64,000 bases of DNA from Ornithinimicrobium faecis (GCF_023923225.1 NZ_CP099489.1:3596001-3660000), one strand, 5' to 3'. Counted from the stretch's first letter, positions 1-8,206 are shown. The notes: generated by a model not told the origin, from the letters alone. A program made the numbers and translations.

Positions 1-913
1 CGATCGGCTCGGGCAGACCGCGCAGCAGCGGGAAGAAGCCACCGAATCGCACCGTCACCAGCCCCGCCCCGTAGTGGATGCCCGGCCGCATCCGGTGGCG
101 CCGCCGCGCCATCCAGACGAGGGTCGATCGCGAGACCAGCTGCTCTCCGTGCAGGGCCTCCTGGAACCGGATCAGGTCCTCTGCCGGGGCCACGATGCCT
201 CCCCCGGCCCAGTCGAGGCTGACCGCGAGCGCCCGGCTCAGCTCGTGGGGCCCGATCCAGAACGGCTGAACGTCCAGGTCCGCCAGGCCCTCGGGGGTGC
301 GGGCATCGCCGTAGGGCGTTGAGCTGCGCGTCATCCCGGCCCGCTCATAGATCCGGGACGCCAGGAGCGCACTGAACGCCTCCCCCGTCACCTCCTCGGC
401 AATCCGGCCGAGCAGGACGTAGGCCGTGTCTCCGTAACTGAACGTCTCACCCGGGCGGCCCACCGGTGGCAGGTGGCGCACCTCGGCAAGGAGCTCGTGG
501 GGAGTCCAGCGCCGTTGCGGATCCTGGGCCACCGACGCGGTCGAGGCCGCCGTGCTCGACCCTCTCGGCGGCTCGAAGTAGTCGGGGAGACCGCTCGTGT
601 GCGTCAGCAGGTGCTCGACCGTCACATCGCGAGCGGTGTCAGTGCCGGGAGCCGCGGGGAGTCCGGCGATGTCCTCACCCGGCAGCACCCGCCCGATCGG
701 TGTGTCTGCGTCCACCTGCCCGCCCTCGATGAGCATGGCGATCAGGGTCGCCGTCATCACCTTCCCGACGCTGGCTGCGTGGAACGGGCGATCGACGTCC
801 CCGAACTCAAAGTCCCACCCCGGAGCGCGGACCACGACCTGAGGCGGGGGCAGGCCGGGTTGCCTGCGGACGACGCGCTCGAGGGAGGCGTGAAGGCTCT
901 GCACGGTGGGCAC
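1..913 (-). CDS. Serine hydrolase, class C beta-lactamase-like (3' end outside window)
   Basis: Member of the class C beta-lactamase / D-alanyl-D-alanine carboxypeptidase-like serine hydrolases; 304 codons are visible and the C-terminus lies beyond the window edge. SVGK at residues 48-51 is the SxxK nucleophile motif. YGD near residue 158 replaces the usual YxN, and HYG near residue 280 fits the KTG/HxG position. LLTHTSGLPDY is a family signature. No signal peptide is visible from this start. GTG 913 is chosen because GGGAG lies about 8 nt upstream. It is divergent from the PadR gene across a perfect inverted repeat, so it is probably the PadR target. The substrate cannot be told; an esterase or peptidase role is as likely as beta-lactam hydrolysis. 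Confidence 0.85.
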   Translation of the reverse strand, partial: MPTVQSLHASLERVVRRQPGLPPPQVVVRAPGWDFEFGDVDRPFHAASVGKVMTATLIAMLIEGGQVDADTPIGRVLPGEDIAGLPAAPGTDTARDVTVEHLLTHTSGLPDYFEPPRGSSTAASTASVAQDPQRRWTPHELLAEVRHLPPVGRPGETFSYGDTAYVLLGRIAEEVTGEAFSALLASRIYERAGMTRSSTPYGDARTPEGLADLDVQPFWIGPHELSRALAVSLDWAGGGIVAPAEDLIRFQEALHGEQLVSRSTLVWMARRRHRMRPGIHYGAGLVTVRFGGFFPLLRGLPEPI

Positions 914-949
914 GGTCTGCTCCCGGAGTCAGGTGATCGCTCGATAAGT

Positions 950-982
950 CTCATAGACATGTCTAACAGACATGTCTATGAG
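950..982. promoter_or_regulatory. 33 bp perfect inverted repeat, likely PadR operator
   Basis: Left arm CTCATAGACATGTCT (950-964), spacer AAC, right arm AGACATGTCTATGAG (968-982): 15 of 15 positions pair. Each arm also contains the 10 bp palindrome AGACATGTCT, so two dimers could bind side by side. The site lies between the divergent hydrolase and padR starts and abuts the padR -10 box. Operator function is inferred. Confidence 0.75.
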
Positions 983-993
983 GGACAACCCTC

Positions 994-999
994 TACACT
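994..999 (+). promoter_or_regulatory. -10 box (TACACT) of padR, leaderless
   Basis: TACACT ends 8 nt before ATG 1008 and no Shine-Dalgarno sequence stands at normal spacing, which predicts transcription starting at the start codon. The -35 region would fall inside the inverted repeat at 950-982, consistent with autorepression. Confidence 0.5.
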
Positions 1000-1007
1000 C
1001 ACTGTCC

Positions 1008-1532
1008 ATGGCGCACGTGATCCTCGGGCTGCTGCTCATCTATCCGCAGAGCCTCTATGACCTCATCAAGAGCTTTGAGGCTGGCGTCTCCCTCTTCTAT
1101 AGCGCGAGCTCCGGCAGCATCAAGCGGGCCCTCGACAACCTGCTGGCCAGCGGCTCCATCGAGGTCGCCTCGACCGAGCCGGGAGCGCGGGGGCGCAAGG
1201 TCTATCGCGTCACGGACTCCGGTCGCGGCGAGTTCCACGCCTGGATGACCGGGCCGCTCAGCGGCAACCTGGAGACCGCCGCCCTGTCCCGGCTCTATTT
1301 CCTCGGCCTCCTCGAGGCACCGGAGCGCCCACCCGTGCTGGAGCGCATGAGGGAAGCAACCGAGGCCCAGCTCGGACAGCTCACCCGTCTGCGGGACCAC
1401 ATCAGCACGCTTGAGATCCCCGACGAGCTCCGCGATGTCGCCGAGTCCCAGGCGGCCACGCTCGACTATGGCATCCACTCCCATCAGGCGTCCCTCGACT
1501 GGTTCACCCGTCGACTGGGAGACCCCTCCTGA
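1008..1532 (+). CDS. PadR family transcriptional regulator
   Basis: 174 residues. The N-terminal winged helix begins MAHVILGLLL and includes the typical PadR wing (GARGRKVYRVTDSGRGEFHAWM). The C-terminal half is helical (Vir_act-type dimerisation). Upstream in-frame ATGs at 972 and 978 lie inside the operator, so ATG 1008, which also matches usual PadR N-termini, is preferred. Likely represses itself and the divergent serine hydrolase. Its 3' end overlaps the convergent rhomboid-like gene by 29 bp. The effector is unknown; PadR proteins often sense phenolics or toxic compounds. Confidence 0.88.
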   Translation: MAHVILGLLLIYPQSLYDLIKSFEAGVSLFYSASSGSIKRALDNLLASGSIEVASTEPGARGRKVYRVTDSGRGEFHAWMTGPLSGNLETAALSRLYFLGLLEAPERPPVLERMREATEAQLGQLTRLRDHISTLEIPDELRDVAESQAATLDYGIHSHQASLDWFTRRLGDPS

Positions 1533-2124
1533 CAAGACCCGCGCCCATCACGAGGCCCAGGACCACCGCTGGACCGTGCTCATCACCGGTGACGACGAGG
1601 GACAGCGTGGCCACGACCAGCAGGGCGCACGGGACAAGGACCTCACGCGCTGGCCGCCGCGGCCAGGCCACGGTCACCGCCATCGCGGCCAGCAGACACA
1701 TCGTCGCCATGGAGTTGCCCGCGCCGCTCTGACCCGTGGTCCAGAGGGTGAGCACGTTGGCCAGCACCCCACCGACCAGGAACACCGAGACGCAGGTGAG
1801 CCCTCGGCATACGTCCCCGATCAGGAGCAGCGTGACGGCGAGCATGCTCAGGTTGAACACCGTCCCGAACCAGCCGCCGTCCTGCAGCACGATCGAGGTG
1901 GCCAGGCGCCACCACTCCCCCGACGCGATCGCCGAGGCGTCCCGCCCGCCCCACTCCAGCAACTCGGGGGCCCAGAGCAGTTGCACCAGTGACGGCACGG
2001 CCACCACGCACCAGAGCAGCACCGCCCCCCACCGCGGTCTCGGCAGTCGGGTCAGGGACTGCCGCAGGACGGTCCACCCGGTCAGGTAGGTGACCCAGAT
2101 CGCGACGACAGCGACAACGCTCAC
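1504..2124 (-). CDS. Rhomboid-like integral membrane protein
   Basis: About 206 residues with at least five hydrophobic segments. GEWWRLATS early in the chain, GAGNSMA in the middle and GDEHG in the last membrane segment resemble the rhomboid layout, with Ser in GxS and a late catalytic His. That suggests an intramembrane serine protease, or a degenerate relative, since the GASG loop is altered. GTG 2124 lies 14 bp after the stop of the molybdoenzyme gene. ATG 2172 is in frame but would overlap that gene's 3' end by 35 bp. Probably cotranscribed with the molybdoenzyme. Protease activity is an inference. Confidence 0.6.
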   Translation of the reverse strand: MSVVAVVAIWVTYLTGWTVLRQSLTRLPRPRWGAVLLWCVVAVPSLVQLLWAPELLEWGGRDASAIASGEWWRLATSIVLQDGGWFGTVFNLSMLAVTLLLIGDVCRGLTCVSVFLVGGVLANVLTLWTTGQSGAGNSMATMCLLAAMAVTVAWPRRPAREVLVPCALLVVATLSLVVTGDEHGPAVVLGLVMGAGLVRRGLPVDG

Positions 2125-2137
2125 ACGAGCCTTCGGC

Positions 2138-3727
2138 TCACCGGACCTGCACGTCGACCGTGTGCCACCCACTCGCGCCGTTGGGAGCAGGGAGGGCGTG
2201 CTCCTCGGTCTGCACCTCGCCGGCCCCGTCGGTGGCCCGCACGCTCACGGCATACTCGCCCGGCTCGGCCTGCCAGGTGAGCATCCACTGGCGCCAGGAG
2301 TCGGTCGTCGGCTCCTCCGCAAGGGTCGCCTCCTGCCAGTCGCCGTCCCCGATGCGAACCTCGACGCGCTCGATCCCGCGGTGCTGGGCCCAGGCGACAC
2401 CCGCGATCACGACCTCCCCGGCGCCGACCGGCTCGCCGGGACGCGGGACGTCGATCCGCGAGGCGGTCTTGATCGGGCCCAGGGCCGACCAGCCGCGCGG
2501 GGTCCAATAGCCCTCGTCCTGGTCAAACCTGGTCACCTTGAGCTCGGTCACCCACTTGGTCGCCGAGACATAGCCATACAGGCCCGGCACGACCAGTCGC
2601 ACCGGGAATCCGTGCTCGGGCAGCAGTGCCTCCCCGTTCTGAGCGACGGCCAGCAGTGCGTTGCGGTCGTCAGTCAGCGCCTCGATCGGGGTGCCGGCCG
2701 TGAAGCCGTCGGTGCTGGTCGACAGCACCATGTCGGCGCCCTCCTGCACCCCGGCGCGCGCCAGCACCTCGCGGACCGGCAGCCCGGTCCACACGGCGTT
2801 GCCGGCCAGGTTGCCGCCCACATAGTTGGACACGCAGGTCAGCGTCACCAGCGCCTCGACCAGGTCGGCGTCCAGCAGGTCCTGGAAGGTCAGCTCAATC
2901 TCCTGGTCGACCATCCCGGTGACCCGCAGCCGCCAGGCGTCCGGGTCGACCTGGGGCACGGTGATGGCGGTGTCGATCCGATAGAAATTGTTGTTGGGAG
3001 TGATGTATGCCGTCTGGCCGGTCACTCCCTGCGTGGCACCTGCCGGGACGGCGACCGGGTGCGCAACGTGCAGCATGCCCAGGCTCGCGCGGGCTGCCTC
3101 GACCACCTCGCCGGCGCGACTGAGGGCGCGGCCCGCTGCGATGCCAAGGGCACCGACCACCGTGAGTCCGCCGCCCCAGGCCAGCACCGTGCGCCGACTC
3201 GCCATGCCCGCTCCCATCGGCACCGCCTCAGGCTGGCTGGGCGCCAGACGGCGCCAGAGCCGGTCGAGGGTCCACAACCCGACGAGCGTCCCGATGATCG
3301 TTGGGATGGTGTCGGGCCAGGAGAAGTTGGGCCGGTCCATCACGGCGAGCACCCCGACAACCCCGACTGCCGCGAACACCCCCAGCCCCCAAAAAATATA
3401 GAGGTCTCGCACGCCCTCCCCGTCTTTTGATAGAGGTCTCGCACGCCCCGCGCCGAGGACCCCGATCAGCGCACAGAGCCCAGTCAGCACGATGCCCATG
3501 CCGACCAGCAGCGCGAGCTTGTCGTTGGTCCCGAAGGTCTGGATCGCGAAGTCTTTGAGCCAGGCTGGCGTCCGGTCGACGAACGCGCCGGCGACGGCCA
3601 CGAGGGGGGAGGCCGTCCCCGATCCGATGCCGCCGCGCATCAGCACGGCCGCGCCAACCTCCGCCACCGCCAGAGTGATCGCTCCCGCGGCGACGCCGGA
3701 CAGTGCTGCCAACCAGCGACGACTCAC
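2138..3727 (-). CDS. Membrane-anchored molybdopterin oxidoreductase (sulfite oxidase family)
   Basis: 529 residues. Residues 1-200 hold about five membrane segments. Residues 235-430 form the sulfite-oxidase/YedY-type molybdopterin domain; TLTCVSN supplies Cys298, the expected Mo ligand. The C-terminal 110 residues form the Ig-like Mo-co dimerisation domain. It probably transfers electrons at the outer membrane face; the substrate (sulfite, methionine sulfoxide or other) is unknown. GTG 3727 gives a normal membrane start; longer in-frame starts run into the divergent RHH gene. Residues 94-113, in the loop between the third and fourth membrane segments, are encoded by two tandem copies of a dispersed 31-32 bp repeat. 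Confidence 0.85.
   Translation of the reverse strand: MSRRWLAALSGVAAGAITLAVAEVGAAVLMRGGIGSGTASPLVAVAGAFVDRTPAWLKDFAIQTFGTNDKLALLVGMGIVLTGLCALIGVLGAGRARPLSKDGEGVRDLYIFWGLGVFAAVGVVGVLAVMDRPNFSWPDTIPTIIGTLVGLWTLDRLWRRLAPSQPEAVPMGAGMASRRTVLAWGGGLTVVGALGIAAGRALSRAGEVVEAARASLGMLHVAHPVAVPAGATQGVTGQTAYITPNNNFYRIDTAITVPQVDPDAWRLRVTGMVDQEIELTFQDLLDADLVEALVTLTCVSNYVGGNLAGNAVWTGLPVREVLARAGVQEGADMVLSTSTDGFTAGTPIEALTDDRNALLAVAQNGEALLPEHGFPVRLVVPGLYGYVSATKWVTELKVTRFDQDEGYWTPRGWSALGPIKTASRIDVPRPGEPVGAGEVVIAGVAWAQHRGIERVEVRIGDGDWQEATLAEEPTTDSWRQWMLTWQAEPGEYAVSVRATDGAGEVQTEEHALPAPNGASGWHTVDVQVR
3391..3447. repeat. Two tandem 31-32 bp dispersed repeats inside a coding region
   Basis: Two units with core ATAGAGGTCTCGCACGCC, 32 bp apart, on the strand opposite the molybdoenzyme gene. 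The same core occurs four times at 45623-45747. Here the insert stays in frame and adds about 20 residues to a membrane-protein loop. Confidence 0.8.
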
Positions 3728-3786
3728 TTGGTGATCGTGGCACCCACACCTGGGAATCCGGTCACGACAACCTGGGCATTCCATCG

Positions 3787-3811
3787 CTACGTAGTACGTT
3801 GCAAGACGTAG
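3787..3811. promoter_or_regulatory. Possible RHH autoregulatory site
   Basis: CTACGT (3787-3792) and ACGTAG (3806-3811) form an inverted repeat around a further TACGT copy, 25-49 bp before the RHH gene start. RHH proteins usually bind such short repeated half sites; function here is inferred. Confidence 0.3.
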
Positions 3812-3835
3812 ACATCGCCAAGCTGAAGGCCTGAC

Positions 3836-4147
3836 ATGAAGGAACTTGAGCGAACCCTGGCCGAGGACGGCCTTGCCGCCGAGGACAACAAGGACGCGCC
3901 AATTCGCCCGGACACCCGGGTCAGTCGCGGGCATGGCAGATCACGGACACTGCAAGTGCGGCTCAACGACGAGGAGTATGTGGCGCTCGAGGAGCTTGCC
4001 ACGAGGCGCGGTCTGCCCATCTCAACTCTTGTGCGCAGCCTCCTGCTCCCGCTGCTGACAGCCGAACAGGATGAGCCCGGAGAGGTCATCGAACGGATGC
4101 GGCGAGAGCTCGACCTTCTGGCACGACATCTGGGCAGCTCGCGGTAG
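3836..4147 (+). CDS. Small ribbon-helix-helix (CopG/Arc-like) protein
   Basis: 103 residues. A charged, flexible N-terminus of about 40 residues precedes LQVRLNDEEYVALEELATRR, a typical RHH beta strand and first helix, followed by GLPISTLVRSLLL as the second helix and an acidic helical tail. Such proteins are DNA-binding repressors, often antitoxins, but no toxin gene adjoins it. GAAGG lies 6 nt before ATG 3836. It is divergent from the molybdoenzyme gene. Partner and targets are unknown. Confidence 0.7.
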   Translation: MKELERTLAEDGLAAEDNKDAPIRPDTRVSRGHGRSRTLQVRLNDEEYVALEELATRRGLPISTLVRSLLLPLLTAEQDEPGEVIERMRRELDLLARHLGSSR

Positions 4148-4185
4148 TCGCCGACATGAAGGGCATGAAGGCTGATCAACACAAC

Positions 4186-4215
4186 ACCGCCCGCCCTGCG
4201 GAGAGGGCGAGCGGT
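4186..4215. terminator. GC-rich hairpin between convergent genes
   Basis: ACCGCCCGCCCT and AGGGCGAGCGGT form a 12 bp stem with one mismatch and a 6 nt loop, between the ends of the RHH gene and the secreted-protein gene. No T run follows; likely a bidirectional terminator of the actinobacterial kind. Confidence 0.6.
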
Positions 4216-4234
4216 GCTGGGGGCTGCGATTGGC

Positions 4235-4630
4235 TCAGCAGGAGTTGGCGTCGAACTCGCCGACGAAGAAGACCAACATGCCCCAGGGCGCCATGGGCTG
4301 CTGGGTCTGCCCGGGCTCATAGCAGAGGTCCAGCGTGAACCACTTCCTGGTGATCGACTCATAGGCCGAGGCGTGGACACGAACCGGGTTGTCCCGGCAG
4401 TTGTTGTAGCTCTGGTAGCCGAAGTGGAAACCGCACGGCAACGCCTGTGGCGCCACCTCGGTCGGCAACTCCATCGGACTGGTTGCGGTGCTGCCGGTCG
4501 GCAGCTGACTCGTTTGCGTGTGCGCTGGCGCCGACTCCAGGCCGGGCGTCGCCGAGGCCGAGGAGGCCCCGATCGCCAGGCCCACGCCAGCGACTGCGGC
4601 GGCCGTCTTCATCTTCCAGGAATTCTTCAT
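4235..4630 (-). CDS. Secreted Cys-containing protein, possibly DUF6355-like
   Basis: 131 residues. A Sec signal peptide (MKNSWK, hydrophobic stretch, SASA cleavage region) leads to a mature domain with four cysteines: PCGFHFG, SYNNCRDN, LDLCYEPG and the C-terminal NSC. This spacing resembles small secreted DUF6355 proteins of actinobacteria, but I am not certain of that match. ATG 4630 has GGGAG 8 nt upstream; a longer in-frame start at 4699 would bury the signal peptide. A TAACGT box lies at 4668-4673. Function unknown. Confidence 0.65.
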   Translation of the reverse strand: MKNSWKMKTAAAVAGVGLAIGASSASATPGLESAPAHTQTSQLPTGSTATSPMELPTEVAPQALPCGFHFGYQSYNNCRDNPVRVHASAYESITRKWFTLDLCYEPGQTQQPMAPWGMLVFFVGEFDANSC

Positions 4631-4795
4631 GCTGAATGCTCCCTTCGAGTGAATGCGTGCGCTCTCCACGTTAGGAACCACAACGTCAACGCACATCACG
4701 AAAAGGTAAAAACCTGGGAAGTCTGGTCACCGTGAGGTCATGCAGATGCAGCCCGGACCTGCGCGTGATAGGCATGCCCGCGCGCGCCCGCCACC

Positions 4796-5374
4796 TCAGG
4801 AACGCGCGTGGGAGTGATACTCCTCATTCGGCACGAGACCGATCGCGGTCGCCACCCGGTTGGTCATGTTGAACATGCCAATCACCTGCACCAGCTCCAT
4901 GATCTGGTGGTCGTCCATGCCGACCTCACGCAGTGGCTCCAGGTCCTCCCGGGTGACCTCGTCCGGCGCCCGGGTGAGGAGCTCGGCATACTCCGCGATC
5001 GCACGCTCCCGGGCCGGCAGGTCAGCCTGCCGCCAGTTGACCGCGACGAGGTCGGCGGTCACCGTGTCACCAGTGAACTGCCGCAGCGCGGCGCCGTGCG
5101 AGATCGTGCAATAGGTGCACCGGTTGATGCCGCTGACCACGACCGCGACGAGCTCGCGCTCGGCGTTGGTCAGGTGCCCCTCCTTGTTGACCAACAGGTT
5201 GAAATAGTTCCACCACGCCAGGAACTGGTCGCCGTTGACGGCCTGCCCCTGGAAGACGTTGGGCACGAAGCCGAACGCTTCCTGCGACTTGTCCCACAGG
5301 CGGGTCACGCCCTCGGGCACGTCGTCGCGGCCGGGGACGGAGAGGTAGGAGATCTCGGGAGTCTGGTCAGCCAT
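4796..5374 (-). CDS. Peroxidase-related enzyme, AhpD / carboxymuconolactone decarboxylase-like
   Basis: 192 residues of the all-helical AhpD-like fold. CTYCTISHG carries the CxxC plus downstream His of alkylhydroperoxidase-type active sites. The length and N-terminus (ISYLSVPG) fit the peroxidase-related branch. Probably reduces hydroperoxides using thiols; the reductant is not identifiable. Transcribed alone, with a -10 box 6 nt before the ATG. No link to the adjacent secreted-protein or isomerase genes is evident. Confidence 0.85.
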   Translation of the reverse strand: MADQTPEISYLSVPGRDDVPEGVTRLWDKSQEAFGFVPNVFQGQAVNGDQFLAWWNYFNLLVNKEGHLTNAERELVAVVVSGINRCTYCTISHGAALRQFTGDTVTADLVAVNWRQADLPARERAIAEYAELLTRAPDEVTREDLEPLREVGMDDHQIMELVQVIGMFNMTNRVATAIGLVPNEEYHSHARS

Positions 5375-5380
5375 GTCGTG

Positions 5381-5386
5381 AGGCTA
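5381..5386 (-). promoter_or_regulatory. -10 box (TAGCCT), leaderless
   Basis: Read on the minus strand, TAGCCT ends 6 nt before ATG 5374 of the peroxidase gene and no Shine-Dalgarno sequence is present. Confidence 0.5.
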
Positions 5387-5410
5387 CCGGCACACATCCT
5401 CGCGCAGCGC

Positions 5411-6118
5411 TCAGGCCCAGGCAGGCGGGGGCGGCAGGTCAACCTCGGCGTCAAGACCGTCGCTGTTTCCCCGCGCGAGCCACAGCAGCATCGCCCCAGG
5501 ACTGCCGATGACCGCGGGCCCACCGCCGCCCAGGGCCATCTGATCCAGTCCGCGCGGTTGCAGCGTCAGGGCCGGGGCGGACCCGCTCGCCTCCCAGGTG
5601 CGCACGCCGCGGCGCAGGGTGCGGGCGACCCAGTCGGGGTCCGCGTCCTCGAATGTATAGCCGGCCAGCAGGTCGACATGATGGAAGACCACCTCGAGGG
5701 TGCGCATCGCCACAACCTGAGCGCCGGTGACGTCGTTGCCCGTCCGGCTGCGGACGACAGCTGCCCCCGCGGGACCCCGGAGCCCCTCCGCCTGGGCACG
5801 GAACCGTTGGGCCGTCGTGCGCACGTCGGCAACGATGTGCTCCAGAGAGCGCTGGGATCCGACCTCAATGTCGTCGCGTCGGGCCTGCTCTGAGGCGTAG
5901 GCCTCGCGCTCGCGGCCATCCACGGCCCAGTTCACCAGGTTGCCCAGCGCCTCGGCGTTGCGCGCCAGGTGCGTGAGCACGTGCCGCCGGCTCCAACCTG
6001 CGCACAGGGTGTCGTGGTCTGCGTCCTGCTCCGTCAACCGGTCGAGGGTGGCGCCCAGACGAGCGTCCTCGGCGTCGAGCAGGGCGAGATTGTCCGCCGC
6101 GCGGTGCGCAGTGCTCAT
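5411..6118 (-). CDS. Maleylpyruvate isomerase family (mycothiol-dependent/DinB-like) protein
   Basis: 235 residues. The N-terminal DinB-like four-helix bundle has GWSRRHVLTHLARNAEAL, whose His belongs to the family metal site, and a second conserved region VVFHHVDLLAGY. The C-terminal region is a short alpha/beta domain ending in PPPPAWA. Family members isomerise maleylpyruvate in the gentisate pathway using mycothiol, or act as mycothiol-dependent enzymes of unknown substrate. ATG 6118 overlaps the stop of the upstream GntR gene by 4 bp, so the two are coexpressed. No gentisate genes are in the window, so the substrate is open. Confidence 0.8.
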   Translation of the reverse strand: MSTAHRAADNLALLDAEDARLGATLDRLTEQDADHDTLCAGWSRRHVLTHLARNAEALGNLVNWAVDGREREAYASEQARRDDIEVGSQRSLEHIVADVRTTAQRFRAQAEGLRGPAGAAVVRSRTGNDVTGAQVVAMRTLEVVFHHVDLLAGYTFEDADPDWVARTLRRGVRTWEASGSAPALTLQPRGLDQMALGGGGPAVIGSPGAMLLWLARGNSDGLDAEVDLPPPPAWA

Positions 6119-6939
6119 CGGCCGACCGAGCCGGGCTCGTTGCGACCCGCTGGTTCCTTGCGACCCGCTGGTTCTTCACGACCGCCTGCGCCGTCCTCGG
6201 GACGCAGGAAGGCCACGTCCGACACGGTCGCGATGTGGCGGGTCATCGCGAGTGAGGCCGCGAGCGGGTCCTGCTCCCGAATCGCCGTGGCGACGGCGCG
6301 GTGCTGCTCCAGGGACTCCTCCGGGCGGCCGGGTTGGGACAGAGACTCGATCCGCGTCTCCAGGATGAGCTCGCTGATCTCAGCCATGAGCCGAGCCAGG
6401 ACCCGGGAGTGTCCGGCCGTGGTCACTGCCGCGTGAAAGGCACGGTCACCCTCGAGGGGGCGCTCCCCGGCTGCGACCTGACGCTCCATGAGCTCCAGCG
6501 CCTCGTCGATGGCGCGCAGGTCCTCCGGGGTGGCCCGCCGGGCAGCGAGCGCCGCCAGCTTGGCCTCAAGCGCGGACCGGGCGTCGATGATGTCGGGCAG
6601 GCTGTTCTGGTGCTCGCGCACGGCGCTGAGCAGCGCATCGTCCTCGGTCGAGCGGTCCAGGATGACGGCCCCTCCCCCATGGCGGACCTGGACGACGCCC
6701 ACGACCTCGAGGGCGACCAGCGCCTGGGCGAGCGAGGCCCGGCTGACCTGGAGTGCCTGGGCAAGTTCGCGCTCGGGCGGGAGCTTGTCACCGGCCCCGA
6801 GCTTTTCCTCGCGAATGTGCGCCAGGAGCTGCTCCACGATCTGCTCATACAGGCGTGGGCGGGCCACTCGGGAGGGCACGGCACGCTTGACCGCCGGGCT
6901 CGCCACGACTGGGTCGGAGTCCATTCTTTCTCGCGGCAT
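6115..6939 (-). CDS. GntR family regulator, FadR subfamily
   Basis: 274 residues from ATG 6939. The N-terminal winged helix contains DKLPPERELAQALQVSRASL, and the C-terminal half is an all-helical FCD effector domain with the metal-site region SRVLARLMAEISELI. The tail holds EPAGRK/EPAGRN repeats from an 18 bp tandem repeat. TAACAT stands exactly 7 nt before ATG 6939 and overlaps ATG 6948, so 6939 is preferred, as a leaderless start. It is divergent from the CoA-transferase/TRAP operon, which it most likely controls in response to a carboxylate or its CoA ester. Confidence 0.85.
   Translation of the reverse strand: MPRERMDSDPVVASPAVKRAVPSRVARPRLYEQIVEQLLAHIREEKLGAGDKLPPERELAQALQVSRASLAQALVALEVVGVVQVRHGGGAVILDRSTEDDALLSAVREHQNSLPDIIDARSALEAKLAALAARRATPEDLRAIDEALELMERQVAAGERPLEGDRAFHAAVTTAGHSRVLARLMAEISELILETRIESLSQPGRPEESLEQHRAVATAIREQDPLAASLAMTRHIATVSDVAFLRPEDGAGGREEPAGRKEPAGRNEPGSVGR
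6140..6175. repeat. 18 bp tandem repeat x2 at gntR 3' end
   Basis: TTGCGACCCGCTGGTTC is repeated head to tail (6140-6157, 6158-6175) in the last codons of gntR, adding two six-residue units without shifting the frame. Confidence 0.8.
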
Positions 6940-6946
6940 GCCCTTC

Positions 6947-6987
6947 ATGTTATTGACAAATGGCTCAGTTGCCTATTGGCTAGTCCA
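6947..6987. promoter_or_regulatory. Divergent promoter and putative GntR operator
   Basis: The minus strand has TAACAT (6952-6947) for gntR. The plus strand has TTGACA (6953-6958) upstream of the CoA-transferase operon, with a weak -10. TGG-N5-CCA (6977-6987) resembles FadR-subfamily half-site spacing. Assignment to the GntR protein is inferred. Confidence 0.45.
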
Positions 6988-7009
6988 CCGAACCACAAAG
7001 GAGTGGCGG

Positions 7010-8197
7010 ATGACACAATCTGTGCAGAACGGCGCCCTGTCCGACCTCATCGTGCTGGACCTGACGCGAGCCCTCGCCGGTCCTCACGCGGCGATGATGC
7101 TCGCGGACCTCGGTGCCCGTGTCATCAAGGTGGAGGCGCCCGGGCACGGTGATGAGACCCGCACCTGGGGGCCACCGTTCATCGACGGCAGCGACCACGA
7201 GGCCGTGTCCAGTTATTTCCTGTCCTGCAACCGCGGCAAGGAGTCGATCGCCCTCGACCTGAAGTCCGACGAGGGCAAGGCACAGCTGACCGAGCTGATC
7301 CGGCGCAGCGACGTGCTGCTGGAGAATTTCCGCCCAGGCGTCCTGGACCGCCTCGGCTTCCCCAGCGCGACGTTGTTCGAGCTCAATCCCCGCCTGGTGA
7401 TGCTCTCCATCACCGGCTTCGGCCACGACGGCCCGGAGGGCAACCGCCCCGGCTATGACCAGATCGCCCAGGGCGAGGCCGGGCTGATGTCGGTCACCGG
7501 CTCCGGCCCGGACGACCCGCAGCGCGTGGGGGTCCCGATCGGCGACCTCACCTCGGGCATGTATGGCGCCTATGGCATCCTCGCCGCGCTGCTGGAGCGC
7601 GAGCGCACCGGCCGCGGTCAGGTCGTGCGCACCTCGTTGCTCGCCTCCCTGGTCGGCCTCCATGCCTTCCAGGGGACCCGGTGGACCGTGGCGCACGAGG
7701 TGCCCCGGGCCCAGGGCAACCACCACCCCTCGATCAGCCCCTACGGCCTGTTCCACTGCCGCGACGGCGCGGTCCAGATCGCCTGTGGCAACGAGACCCA
7801 CTGGCAGCGCCTGTGCCAGGAGTTCGGCCTGGACCCCGCGACGCCGGGCCTGGCCACGAACCCCGAGCGGGTCACGAATCGCAACGAGGTGATCACCCTG
7901 CTGGAGTCGACCTTCGCTGACATCGACCAGGTCGACCTGCTCACCCGTCTCGACACGATCGGCATCCCCGCGGGTCGGGTGCGTGACTTCCAGGAGGTCT
8001 ATGAGTGGGATCAGACCCGCTCCCAGGGGCTGCTCATCGAGGTGGAGCACCCCACCCTGGGCCCGGTCGAGCTGCCCGGTCCGCCGCTGCGCTTCTTTGA
8101 CGTCGACGGCGCCGAGACGACCGTGACCGGGCAGGGCAGCCCACCGCTGCTCGATGAGCATGGTGATCAGATCCGCCACTGGCTGGCGCAGGGTTAA
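7010..8197 (+). CDS. CaiB/BaiF family III CoA-transferase
   Basis: 395 residues. Typical class III features: LTRALAGPHAAMMLADLGA at the N-terminus, NRGKESIALDLK, LLENFRPG, the PGYDQIAQGEAGLM segment, and Asp179 in PIGDLTSGMYG, the expected catalytic aspartate. Family members move CoA between short acids, for example oxalate, dicarboxylates or carnitine. AAAGGAG lies 8 nt before ATG 7010. First gene of an operon with a carboxyltransferase and a TRAP transporter; it probably activates the imported acid. The exact substrate cannot be read from the sequence. Confidence 0.9.
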   Translation: MTQSVQNGALSDLIVLDLTRALAGPHAAMMLADLGARVIKVEAPGHGDETRTWGPPFIDGSDHEAVSSYFLSCNRGKESIALDLKSDEGKAQLTELIRRSDVLLENFRPGVLDRLGFPSATLFELNPRLVMLSITGFGHDGPEGNRPGYDQIAQGEAGLMSVTGSGPDDPQRVGVPIGDLTSGMYGAYGILAALLERERTGRGQVVRTSLLASLVGLHAFQGTRWTVAHEVPRAQGNHHPSISPYGLFHCRDGAVQIACGNETHWQRLCQEFGLDPATPGLATNPERVTNRNEVITLLESTFADIDQVDLLTRLDTIGIPAGRVRDFQEVYEWDQTRSQGLLIEVEHPTLGPVELPGPPLRFFDVDGAETTVTGQGSPPLLDEHGDQIRHWLAQG

Positions 8198-8206
8198 GCG
8201 GCGTTG

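Noticed and set aside
972..1007. Upstream ATG starts of padR at 972 and 978
   Set aside because: Both lie inside the 33 bp operator and upstream of the likely -10 box.
3728..3934. Longer N-terminus for the molybdoenzyme gene
   Set aside because: It would run into the divergent RHH gene and adds no recognisable sequence; a CxxC-containing start at ATG 3784 remains a weak option.
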